Assembly: GCA_000432655.1 (NCBI GenBank)
Contig: HF986281.1
Coordinates: forward strand, 1-5,283
Origin: Bacteroides sp. CAG:1060
GTDB taxonomy: Bacteria > Bacteroidota > Bacteroidia > Bacteroidales > UBA932
Direction: 5' to 3'
Length of the DNA: 5,283 bases
Of this stretch, positions 1 to 5,283 are shown piece by piece. The notes beneath the pieces are model-generated. The model searched no databases and was not told the DNA's origin. It was given only the letters and a program-made list of their open reading frames with translations. Position 1 is the first letter of the stretch. Every line of letters starts with the position of its first letter. The position numbers were made by a program, and so were the translations under genes.

Positions 1-1
1 C

Positions 2-1003
2 GGCCGTTCGCCTGAGGCGGAAGCATTGCTTCTCAAGCATTTCAATGCCATAACTCCGGACAACTGCATGAAGCCGGAAAGAATTCATCCGCGTCCGGAT
101 GTCTGGAATTTCAAGCATGCGGACGAGTTTGTGGAATTCGGAGAGAAAAACAATCTTTGGATGCTCGGACACACGCTTGTATGGCACAATCAGACTCCTG
201 AATTCTTCTGGCGCAAAGACAATGGGCAGCCGAAGACCAAGGCAGAACTGATAGAGACCATGCGCTCGTATATCGAGACTCTGGCTGGGCGCTATAACGG
301 CCGTATCAATGCCTGGGACGTGGTCAATGAAATTATCGGCGAGCAGGGAGAATATCGCGACAAAGGCTGGGTGAAGGCATTTGGCGGAGACGGATATGAA
401 GTCGTTCGCAATGCTTTTATCTTTGCTGACAGGTATGCTCCGGACTGTGAACTGTACTACAATGATTTCAACGTATGGCGCCCTTCGCATGTGGACGGAA
501 TCGTGACCATGGTGAAGCGTCTGCAGTCCGAGGGCATCAGAATAGACGGTGTGGGAATACAGGCACACTGGGGACTTAATTACCCTAAGACAGAATACAT
601 CGAGCATGCAATCGACACGTTGTCTTCTCTTGGCATCAAGGTGATGATTACTGAGATTGACGTGGATGTGCTCCCTCTTACAAGGGAAGGACAGGTTATC
701 GGTCAGTCTCTTACCGAGCCTCAGTTCCAGCTCGAGGAGTTCGAGGAGTATCTGGATCCTTATAAGGACGGCATGCCTGAAGATGTAGCCAGAAGACTGG
801 ATGACAGGTATGAAGAGCTGTTCCGTATTTTCTATAAGCACCGCTCTCAGATTGACAGGGTTACGTTCTGGGGACTGTCTGACGACAGGTCTTGGAAGAA
901 CGGTTATCCGATTCCGAACCGGACCAATTATACGCTGCTCTTCAACAGGGATCTTACGGCAAAGCCGGCTCTTGATGCAATCGTACGAATTCCTAACAAA
1001 TAA
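2..1003 (+). CDS. GH10 endo-1,4-beta-xylanase, N-terminus cut by window edge
   Basis: This is a glycoside hydrolase family 10 enzyme, which cleaves internal beta-1,4 xylosidic bonds in xylan with retention of configuration. The reading frame is open from base 2, so the true start lies upstream; 333 residues are visible, nearly the whole (beta/alpha)8 catalytic barrel. Diagnostic family motifs appear in order: FNAITPDNCMKPE near the start, GHTLVWHNQTP (about nt 170-202), WDVVNE with the acid/base Glu codon at 329-331, QAHWG with the subsite -1 His, ITEIDVDV with the nucleophile Glu codon at 653-655, and FWGLSDDRSW followed by PIPNRTNYTLLF at the C-terminus. The catalytic residues are intact, so the part seen looks active. 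The usual Gly after the Asp in the FWG..DG.SW motif is Asp here, a minor change. Whether it is secreted cannot be judged because the N-terminus is missing. Only 8 bases separate it from the isomerase gene, with no terminator, so it probably shares the transcript. Confidence 0.96.
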   Translation, partial: GRSPEAEALLLKHFNAITPDNCMKPERIHPRPDVWNFKHADEFVEFGEKNNLWMLGHTLVWHNQTPEFFWRKDNGQPKTKAELIETMRSYIETLAGRYNGRINAWDVVNEIIGEQGEYRDKGWVKAFGGDGYEVVRNAFIFADRYAPDCELYYNDFNVWRPSHVDGIVTMVKRLQSEGIRIDGVGIQAHWGLNYPKTEYIEHAIDTLSSLGIKVMITEIDVDVLPLTREGQVIGQSLTEPQFQLEEFEEYLDPYKDGMPEDVARRLDDRYEELFRIFYKHRSQIDRVTFWGLSDDRSWKNGYPIPNRTNYTLLFNRDLTAKPALDAIVRIPNK

Positions 1004-1011
1004 TTATCGGT

Positions 1012-1472
1012 ATGAGAGTAGTGATAGACTGTGATGATGCGGCTATAGAGCTGAAAAAGATCATCATCAAACATTTGAGCTCAAAGGGCGTCGAAGTGAC
1101 CGACCTTGATTATCTTGGCTGTCATCAGGGGGCGTTCTACCCTGAGATAGGTTACAATCTTGCCCAGAAATCAAAGACGGGCAGTATGAGAGAGGAATCC
1201 TGATTTGCGGGACCGGCCTTGGAATGGCCATGATTGCCAATAAGGTTCAGGGCGTGTATGCAGGAGTTTGCCACGATGTCTTCTCTGCAGAACGCTTGAG
1301 AAAGAGCAATGATGCGCAGGTTCTTACCATGGGCGCCCGCGTAATCGGTCCGGAACTGGCCAAGACCATCGTGGATGCATGGCTGGTATCCGAGTTCCAG
1401 GGTGGCGGCTCTACTGCTAAAGTTCAGCAGATGAGAGAATTGGAAAGACAATCTTTTAATAATGTCAAATAA
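1012..1472 (+). pseudogene. rpiB: RpiB-family sugar-phosphate isomerase, split by a -1 frameshift
   Basis: RpiB/LacAB-family enzymes interconvert aldose and ketose phosphates. Two frames carry one protein: an N-terminal part from ATG 1012 that stops at 1201-1203, and a C-terminal part in the next frame running to TAA 1470-1472. Joining them near 1165-1176 gives about 153 residues, the normal family length (E. coli RpiB is 149), and restores a continuous match ending in ERGILICGTGLGM. In the joined numbering Cys66 (catalytic base in E. coli RpiB) and Thr68 are kept. E. coli His99, which opens the sugar ring, is Ser. E. coli His10, Arg133, His134 and Arg137 are Asp, Gly, Ser and Lys. The N-terminus reads DCDDAA instead of GCDHVG. 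This fits the branch I associate with D-erythrulose-4-phosphate isomerases (EryI/DerI), whose substrate cannot form a furanose ring; that assignment is inference. The break may be a sequencing or assembly indel, a real mutation, or less likely recoding. The gene lies 8 bases after the xylanase and 1 base before dhaK. Confidence 0.85.
1165..1176 (+). other. Inferred frameshift site in the RpiB-family gene
   Basis: The N-terminal frame stops at 1201-1203, and the downstream frame has a TGA at 1143-1145, so the switch must lie between 1146 and 1200. Homology narrows it to the segment cagaaatcaaag: one extra A in either AAA run restores the frame and gives AQKIKDGQYERGI or AQKSKDGQYERGI. Short A runs are common sites of single-base errors. 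No standard X-XXY-YYZ slippery heptamer is present, although A-AAG could allow weak slippage by tRNA-Lys. Confidence 0.75.
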
Positions 1473-1473
1473 T

Positions 1474-2472
1474 ATGCAGAAGATAATCAATGACCCTTCT
1501 CTTGTCGTGGATCAGATGCTTGAGGGCTTTGTGAAAGCCAATTCCGATCTCGTATCTACGACAGAGAACGAAAGGGTCCTGAAATATAAGAATGCACCGG
1601 TAAAAGGAAAAGTCGGTGTGGTTACCGGAGGCGGTTCTGGACACAAACCTGCCTTTGTCGGGTATATAGGAAGAAATATGGTGGATGCTGTGGCAGTGGG
1701 TGAATTGTTTTCATCGCCTCCTGCCCAGATGTTCTACGATGCTATCAGAGAGGCCGACGCCGGAGCAGGTGTGGCGATTCTCTATGGCAATTATGCCGGA
1801 GACAACATGAATGTGGCCATGGCTATCGAGCAGGCAGAGGATGACGGTATATTGGTAGGCAAAGTGGTGGCCAATGACGATGTCCCGTCAGCTCCGTCTT
1901 CCGACAGGAGCAGGCGCAGGGGTGTGGCCGGAGAAATCCTTATGTGGAAGGTCGGAGGCGCCAAGGCAGCCATGGGCGGAAGCCTGGAGGAAGTGCTGGC
2001 AGTGGCTCAGAAAGCCATTGACAATACAAGAAGTATGGGTGTGGGACTGAGCCCATGTATCCTTCCGGAGGTGGGCCATCCTAATTTCACCATTGAGCCC
2101 GGTACCATGGAAGTCGGAATCGGACATCACGGAGAGCCCGGTATTGAGGTGGCCCCTCTGGAGAGCGCCGGGCAGATAGCCCGCAGGATGTGCGACGTCA
2201 TCTTGCCGGACCTTCCGTTCAAGTCAGGTGATGAGGTGGTTGTACTTGTATCAGGCCTTGGCTCCACACCTCTTATGGAGCAGTATATTCTCTATGGTGA
2301 AGTGGAGAAGATACTGGAATCCAAGGGGATTAAAGTGCATAAATCTTTGGTAGGCAATTATTTTACGTCTCTTGAAATGGCCGGTGCCACCTTGTCGGTG
2401 ATGCGTCTTGATGATGAGCTCAAGGAGTGTTTCGACTACGAGGCGGATGCCGTTTCGTTTAAACAATTCTAG
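1474..2472 (+). CDS. dhaK: DhaK, substrate-binding subunit of a dihydroxyacetone-type kinase (possible tetrulose kinase)
   Basis: DhaK subunits hold a short ketose through a covalent bond to an active-site His and work with DhaL, which delivers the phosphate; the enzyme is cytosolic. From ATG 1474 the protein has 332 residues. Active-site residues align with E. coli DhaK at constant spacing: His57 in GGGSGHKP (E. coli His56), Asp110 in NYAGDNMN (E. coli Asp109) and His219 in GIGHHGEPG (E. coli His218, the covalent residue). The C-terminal VSGLGSTPLME and YFTSLEMAG segments are also typical. GSGHKP replaces GSGHEP, and GHHGEPG replaces GIHGEPG, so residues beside the catalytic histidines differ from the dihydroxyacetone enzyme. 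I take this, with the neighbouring isomerase, to suggest a tetrulose such as erythrulose as substrate (inference). The start at 1474 is preferred over ATG 1462 because MQKIINDP aligns with the E. coli N-terminus MKKLINDV and because every later gene starts 1-3 bases after the previous stop; 1462 would overlap the isomerase by 11 bases. Confidence 0.93.
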   Translation: MQKIINDPSLVVDQMLEGFVKANSDLVSTTENERVLKYKNAPVKGKVGVVTGGGSGHKPAFVGYIGRNMVDAVAVGELFSSPPAQMFYDAIREADAGAGVAILYGNYAGDNMNVAMAIEQAEDDGILVGKVVANDDVPSAPSSDRSRRRGVAGEILMWKVGGAKAAMGGSLEEVLAVAQKAIDNTRSMGVGLSPCILPEVGHPNFTIEPGTMEVGIGHHGEPGIEVAPLESAGQIARRMCDVILPDLPFKSGDEVVVLVSGLGSTPLMEQYILYGEVEKILESKGIKVHKSLVGNYFTSLEMAGATLSVMRLDDELKECFDYEADAVSFKQF

Positions 2473-2474
2473 TG

Positions 2475-3119
2475 ATGCAGGAAAAATTTGAACAGGGGAG
2501 CGCCGCTGTGGTCGTGGATAATCTGATTGTGGCGATTCAGACCAACAAGCAGTTCCTCAGCGATATAGATGGAGCCATCGGGGATGGTGACCACGGAATC
2601 AATATGAACAAGGGATTTACCCTCTGCAGGGAAGCCCTTGACAAGCAGCCGGGCGATCTGGCTTATTCGCTTAAGACTCTCGGAAAGATTCTCATGATGA
2701 AGATTGGAGGGTCGATGGGGCCTTTGTACGGAAAGTTTTTCACATCCATAGGAAAGGCTTTCGACGGCAAGGAATTCATCGGCAAGGAGGAGTTCTTCGC
2801 AGCAATCGAATCAGCATTGGAGGAAATACGGAAGATATCTCCGGCCAAAGTCGGAGATAAAACCCTTATGGACGTGCTTATTCCTGCTTCTGAGGCTTTT
2901 GGCACCGCTCTTTCTGAAGGAAAGTACTTTGCCCAGTGCCTTGATGCCATGGATGCGGCAGCCCTTAAGGGACGGGACAGTACGGTGGACATGATTGCCA
3001 AGATTGGACGCTCAAGCCGTCTTGGGGAGCGTTCCCGCGGTGTGATGGATGCCGGTTCGGCCTCATGTTATATCATACTGTCATCCATGGCTGACAGCAT
3101 GAAATCTTTACTTGTATAG
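2475..3119 (+). CDS. dhaL: DhaL, nucleotide-binding subunit of a dihydroxyacetone-type kinase
   Basis: DhaL carries the nucleotide and transfers phosphate to the ketose held by DhaK. The protein has 214 residues from ATG 2475, the family's usual length, and is predicted to be all-helical. The Mg-nucleotide site is complete: DIDGAIGDGDHGINMNKG contains Asp32, Asp37 and Asp39, matching Asp30, Asp35 and Asp37 of E. coli DhaL. GGSMGPLYG (about 78-86), GDKTLMD (127-133) and RSSRLGERSRGVMDAGS (179-195) are the other family signatures. A GTG at 2472 overlaps the dhaK stop and could add one residue; the ATG is preferred. No DhaM phosphotransferase subunit follows, so in this window the phosphate donor is unknown. 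E. coli DhaKL uses PEP through DhaM, whereas fused DhaK-DhaL enzymes use ATP directly. If the host is in the Bacteroidota, where PTS is rare, ATP is the likelier donor. The gene sits 2 bases after dhaK and 3 bases before the permease. Confidence 0.94.
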   Translation: MQEKFEQGSAAVVVDNLIVAIQTNKQFLSDIDGAIGDGDHGINMNKGFTLCREALDKQPGDLAYSLKTLGKILMMKIGGSMGPLYGKFFTSIGKAFDGKEFIGKEEFFAAIESALEEIRKISPAKVGDKTLMDVLIPASEAFGTALSEGKYFAQCLDAMDAAALKGRDSTVDMIAKIGRSSRLGERSRGVMDAGSASCYIILSSMADSMKSLLV

Positions 3120-3122
3120 CAC

Positions 3123-4457
3123 ATGCTCATAGTACTTCTGATATTGGCTGTAGCTTTCATCGTGGTGTCCACGACGAAGTTCAAGCTTCATCCTTTCCTG
3201 GCCCTGATATTTGCAGCGATAGGTTTCGGACTGCTGTCCGGGATGCCTTTTGCGGAGATTGTCAGTTCGGTGAACAGTGGTTTCGGCGACATTGTCGGCC
3301 ATATCGGATTGGTAATAGTCATAGGTTGCATAATAGGGACATTCCTTGAGGAGTCCGGTGGCGCGTATGTCATGGCCCAGGGCATAGTAAGACTGGCAGG
3401 CAAGAAGCGTGTGCCGCTCGCCATGCTGATTGTGGGCTGTTTCATATCGATACCGGTTTATGCCGATTCGGGCTTTGTGATTCTGTCGCCTTTGAACAAG
3501 GCCATCACCAAGAAATCCGGGATTTCTCTTGCATGCACGGCCATTGCGCTGTCGCTTGGTCTAACTATCACACACTGCCTGGTTCCTCCGACTCCGGGCC
3601 CTGTGGCTGCTACTGCCATACTTGGGGCGGACTTAGGCCTTGTTATCCTTATCGGACTGATTGTGAGCATGTTTGTCGCAGCGGAATCGTATTTTTTCGT
3701 GACTCGTTATGCATCCCGTACTTACATAGATCCGGATCCTGATGGGGAAATTACCGTGGAAGAAGATGATGCCAAGGATAAACCTTCTGCCCTGCGGTCA
3801 TTCCTTCCGGTGGTGGTGCCTCTGGTGCTGATTGTATTTAGGTCCATCTCCGATTTTCCGGGAGCCCCTTTCGGTGAGGGAGTTGCGGCAAGCGTGCTGC
3901 GCTTCATCGGAGAGCCTGTGATTGCCTTGATTATAGGTATGATTCTGTCTTTCTTCCTCCCGAAGAAATTTGACCGTGAACTGCTTTCCACTACCGGATG
4001 GGTAGGAAAGTCGCTTACGTCAGCTGCCGTTATTATCATGATTACAGCGGCCGGAGGATCTTTCGGTATGATACTGCGCAATTCCGGGATAGCTGACATT
4101 TTGGGTGAATCTCTGGCTGGTGCCAACGTGGGTATCTGGCTGCCTTTCATCATAGCGGCTGCGCTCAAGAGTGCACAGGGGTCTTCCACCGTGGCCATAG
4201 TTACCACAGCGTCGTTGATTGCGCCGATGATGGAGGCTTTGGGATTTGTGTCGCCTGTTGGAAAGGCTTTGGCGGTGATGTCACTGTGCTCCGGAGCAAT
4301 GGTCATGTCCCATGTCAATGACAGTTTCTTCTGGGTGGTGACCCAGTTGTCCGGGATGAATGTCAAGACCGGGTGCAAACTTCACGGGCTTGGAACTCTT
4401 CTTGGAGGTCTGACTGCCATGCTGGTGGTGTGGATAGGTTATATGATATTTTGTTAG
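3123..4457 (+). CDS. GntP-family permease (proton symporter type), substrate unknown
   Basis: This is an inner-membrane permease of the gluconate:H+ symporter (GntP) family, 444 residues, the usual family length. The sequence is a run of hydrophobic segments starting at residue 1, consistent with 12-14 membrane helices, with one charged hydrophilic loop at about 199-224 (YIDPDPDGE...EEDDAKDK). Family landmarks are GTFLEESGG (72-80), ISIPVYADSGFV (108-119), THCLVPPTPGPVAA (150-163), GGSFGMILRNSG (311-322), ALKSAQGSSTVA (347-358) and MSHVNDSFFW (395-404). Known members carry gluconate and other sugar acids, so a neutral tetrulose would be unusual. The genes around it suggest that its cargo, or a product made from it, is phosphorylated by DhaKL. 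The ATG at 3123 lies 3 bases after the dhaL stop without a Shine-Dalgarno sequence. A long open frame antisense to it (3722-4378) is a coding shadow. Confidence 0.93.
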   Translation: MLIVLLILAVAFIVVSTTKFKLHPFLALIFAAIGFGLLSGMPFAEIVSSVNSGFGDIVGHIGLVIVIGCIIGTFLEESGGAYVMAQGIVRLAGKKRVPLAMLIVGCFISIPVYADSGFVILSPLNKAITKKSGISLACTAIALSLGLTITHCLVPPTPGPVAATAILGADLGLVILIGLIVSMFVAAESYFFVTRYASRTYIDPDPDGEITVEEDDAKDKPSALRSFLPVVVPLVLIVFRSISDFPGAPFGEGVAASVLRFIGEPVIALIIGMILSFFLPKKFDRELLSTTGWVGKSLTSAAVIIMITAAGGSFGMILRNSGIADILGESLAGANVGIWLPFIIAAALKSAQGSSTVAIVTTASLIAPMMEALGFVSPVGKALAVMSLCSGAMVMSHVNDSFFWVVTQLSGMNVKTGCKLHGLGTLLGGLTAMLVVWIGYMIFC

Positions 4458-4459
4458 AT

Positions 4460-5283
4460 ATGAATAAGAAAGTTATAATGAATGTGGAGTCTGTCTATAC
4501 GGCCAACTCGTTTCTGTCCGGTGGCAGACGTTATGTGGCGGCAGGCTCTGAAACTACAAGTGAAGTATATCTGTATGATATGCAGAGCGGCACCACCGAA
4601 CTGGTGGGCGGATGTCCGGGCGGCGTGATGAGTTTTGTCCCGGTACCGGGACATCCTGACCTTTTCTATTCCATTATGGCTCTGTTCCTAGGATTTGTGG
4701 GAAAAGAGGCCGGAGTGTTCAAGCATCGCAGGACTGCTGCCGGATGGGAAACGGAGAGGTGCATGCATCTGCCTTTCGCCCACAGGTGTGATGTGATTAC
4801 TGTAGGAGGAGAGAATTATCTCTTTGCGGTTTCTGTCAGCAAGTTCAAAAGTGAACCGGCGGACTGGTCCAATGCCAGCGAAATATATGTTTGCAAGCTT
4901 GACCCTGATACCGGTGAGCCGGGCGAAGCACGACTTGTGGACAATACCATCTTCCGTAACCACGGCATGCTCAAGATCCAGAAAGACGGAGAAGATATGA
5001 TTATGGTATCCGGCGCGGAAGGAATTTTCTCTATTGAAATGACTGAGTGCGGAGAGTGGCACCTGCATCGTATCTTTGATCATGAGGTCAGCGAATTCGG
5101 ATTTGTGGATTTTGACGGAGACGGTGTGGATGAGATGGTTACCATCGAACCTTTCCATGGCGAGAATTTTGTGATATATAAGATGATTGCCGGGCAGTGG
5201 CAGCAGATTCATCACGGAGAGCTGTCTTTCGGACATGGCTTGAGTTGTGGTATGCTGAATGGGGAGGCGATAGCAGTTGTCGG
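4460..5283 (+). CDS. Beta-propeller-like protein with FG-GAP/VCBS-type calcium loop, 3' end cut by window edge
   Basis: The frame is open from ATG 4460 to the window edge, giving 274 complete codons with no stop; it starts 2 bases after the permease stop. I recognise no named family with certainty. The sequence is rich in short beta-strand-like stretches separated by Gly/Asp turns (RRYVAAGS, EVYLYDMQSG, EIYVCKLDPDTGE), as in a bladed propeller. VDFDGDGVDEMV at residues 216-227 is the DxDGDGxDE calcium loop of FG-GAP/VCBS repeats. The N-terminus (MNKKVIMNVESVYTAN) lacks a hydrophobic signal segment, so a cytoplasmic location is likely, unlike most FG-GAP proteins. Histidines recur in motif-like settings: FAHRCD (His108), RNHGM (His168), DHEVSEFG (His208), EPFHGEN (His233) and FGHG (His259). 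These could form a metal or substrate site. Its position suggests a role in the same pathway, as enzyme (for example a propeller lyase, lactonase or isomerase) or sensor; this is speculative. Confidence 0.8.
   Translation, partial: MNKKVIMNVESVYTANSFLSGGRRYVAAGSETTSEVYLYDMQSGTTELVGGCPGGVMSFVPVPGHPDLFYSIMALFLGFVGKEAGVFKHRRTAAGWETERCMHLPFAHRCDVITVGGENYLFAVSVSKFKSEPADWSNASEIYVCKLDPDTGEPGEARLVDNTIFRNHGMLKIQKDGEDMIMVSGAEGIFSIEMTECGEWHLHRIFDHEVSEFGFVDFDGDGVDEMVTIEPFHGENFVIYKMIAGQWQQIHHGELSFGHGLSCGMLNGEAIAVV
4636..4653. repeat. Perfect 18-bp palindrome inside the beta-propeller gene
   Basis: The bases tgtcccggtaccgggaca equal their own reverse complement with no spacer. They lie about 180 bases into the last gene and encode part of FVPVPGH. 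There is no loop and no following T run, so a terminator is not indicated. It could be an operator-like site, but coding constraint on a Val-Pro-Val-Pro-Gly stretch may produce it by chance. Confidence 0.4.

Larger units (their letters stand above)
2..5283 (+). other. Probable single operon: GH10 - rpiB-like - dhaK - dhaL - gntP-family - beta-propeller
   Basis: All six genes run the same way. The gaps are 8 bases (xylanase to isomerase), 1 base (isomerase to dhaK, TAA-t-ATG), 2 bases (dhaK to dhaL, TAG-tg-ATG), 3 bases (dhaL to permease, TAG-cac-ATG) and 2 bases (permease to propeller, TAG-at-ATG). No terminator hairpin or promoter-sized gap occurs, so the promoter must lie upstream and the end of the unit downstream of the window. 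None of the five starts is preceded by a clear Shine-Dalgarno sequence, which suggests that re-initiation after the upstream stop drives translation of the later genes. Confidence 0.8.

Noticed and set aside
801..1034. Short plus-strand open frame bridging the xylanase end and the isomerase start
   Set aside because: It overlaps the conserved C-terminal GH10 motifs in another frame and has a low-complexity translation; it is a shadow.
1165..1176. Programmed -1 ribosomal frameshift signal
   Set aside because: No X-XXY-YYZ slippery heptamer and no evident Shine-Dalgarno-like stimulator or strong stem-loop just downstream; an indel is simpler. Kept only as a minor alternative.
1224..1472. Stand-alone small gene starting at ATG 1224
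   Set aside because: The ATG falls inside the conserved GTGLGMAMIANK motif; the catalytic Cys and ERGILI strand lie just upstream in the same frame, so this is the C-terminal part of the frameshifted isomerase, not a separate gene.
2..1472. Xylan/xylose utilisation locus with RpiB acting on pentose phosphate
   Set aside because: No xylose isomerase, xylulokinase, SusC/SusD or accessory xylan enzymes are visible, and the RpiB homologue lacks residues needed for ring opening of ribose 5-phosphate.
1462..1473. ATG 1462 as the dhaK start
   Set aside because: It overlaps the isomerase stop by 11 bases and adds four residues (MSNN) absent from the E. coli N-terminus; ATG 1474 fits both homology and the spacing seen at later junctions. 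It cannot be fully excluded.
3722..4378. 218-codon open frame on the minus strand
   Set aside because: It lies wholly antisense to the conserved GntP-family gene, its translation shows no family motif, and it mirrors the codon bias of the sense gene.
4688..5236. 182-codon open frame on the minus strand
   Set aside because: It is antisense to the beta-propeller frame, which has the better context (same strand, 2-base spacing, calcium-loop motif); its translation has no recognisable domain.

Overview
The window reads as a single forward-strand gene cluster from a bacterium, most likely a member of the Bacteroidota (Bacteroidales-like). That placement is an inference. It rests on moderate GC content, a GH10 xylanase whose C-terminal loop resembles Bacteroidales enzymes, and the lack of a recognisable Shine-Dalgarno sequence before any of the five visible starts. 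No RNA gene, insertion sequence, CRISPR array, promoter or terminator was found, and no non-coding stretch exceeds about 8 bases. The open frames on the minus strand look like shadows of the plus-strand genes.

Layout, all on the + strand: (1) a GH10 endo-1,4-beta-xylanase missing its N-terminus (2-1003); (2) an RpiB-family sugar-phosphate isomerase split by a frameshift (1012-1472); (3) DhaK (1474-2472); (4) DhaL (2475-3119); (5) a GntP-family permease (3123-4457); (6) the first 274 codons of a probable cytoplasmic beta-propeller protein with a calcium-loop motif, cut by the window edge (4460-5283). From gene 2 onward each start lies only 1-3 bases after the previous stop, so the cluster is very probably one transcript with coupled translation.

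Genes 2-5 form a coherent route: uptake (GntP family), phosphorylation of a ketose (DhaK plus DhaL), then aldose-ketose isomerisation (RpiB family). The RpiB homologue keeps the catalytic Cys66 but has lost the ring-opening His99 and the usual phosphate-binding His/Arg residues of E. coli RpiB. It carries a CDDAA motif like the CDEAA class that I associate with tetrulose-4-phosphate isomerases (EryI/DerI). DhaK keeps the covalent substrate His but differs from dihydroxyacetone-specific DhaK next to its active-site residues. The best working hypothesis is a tetrulose (erythrulose-type) pathway feeding D-erythrose 4-phosphate into the pentose phosphate pathway. The most novel element is the last gene, a beta-propeller without a signal peptide, placed as though it belonged to the pathway and rich in conserved-looking His motifs. 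The function of that gene and the link to the xylanase remain open.
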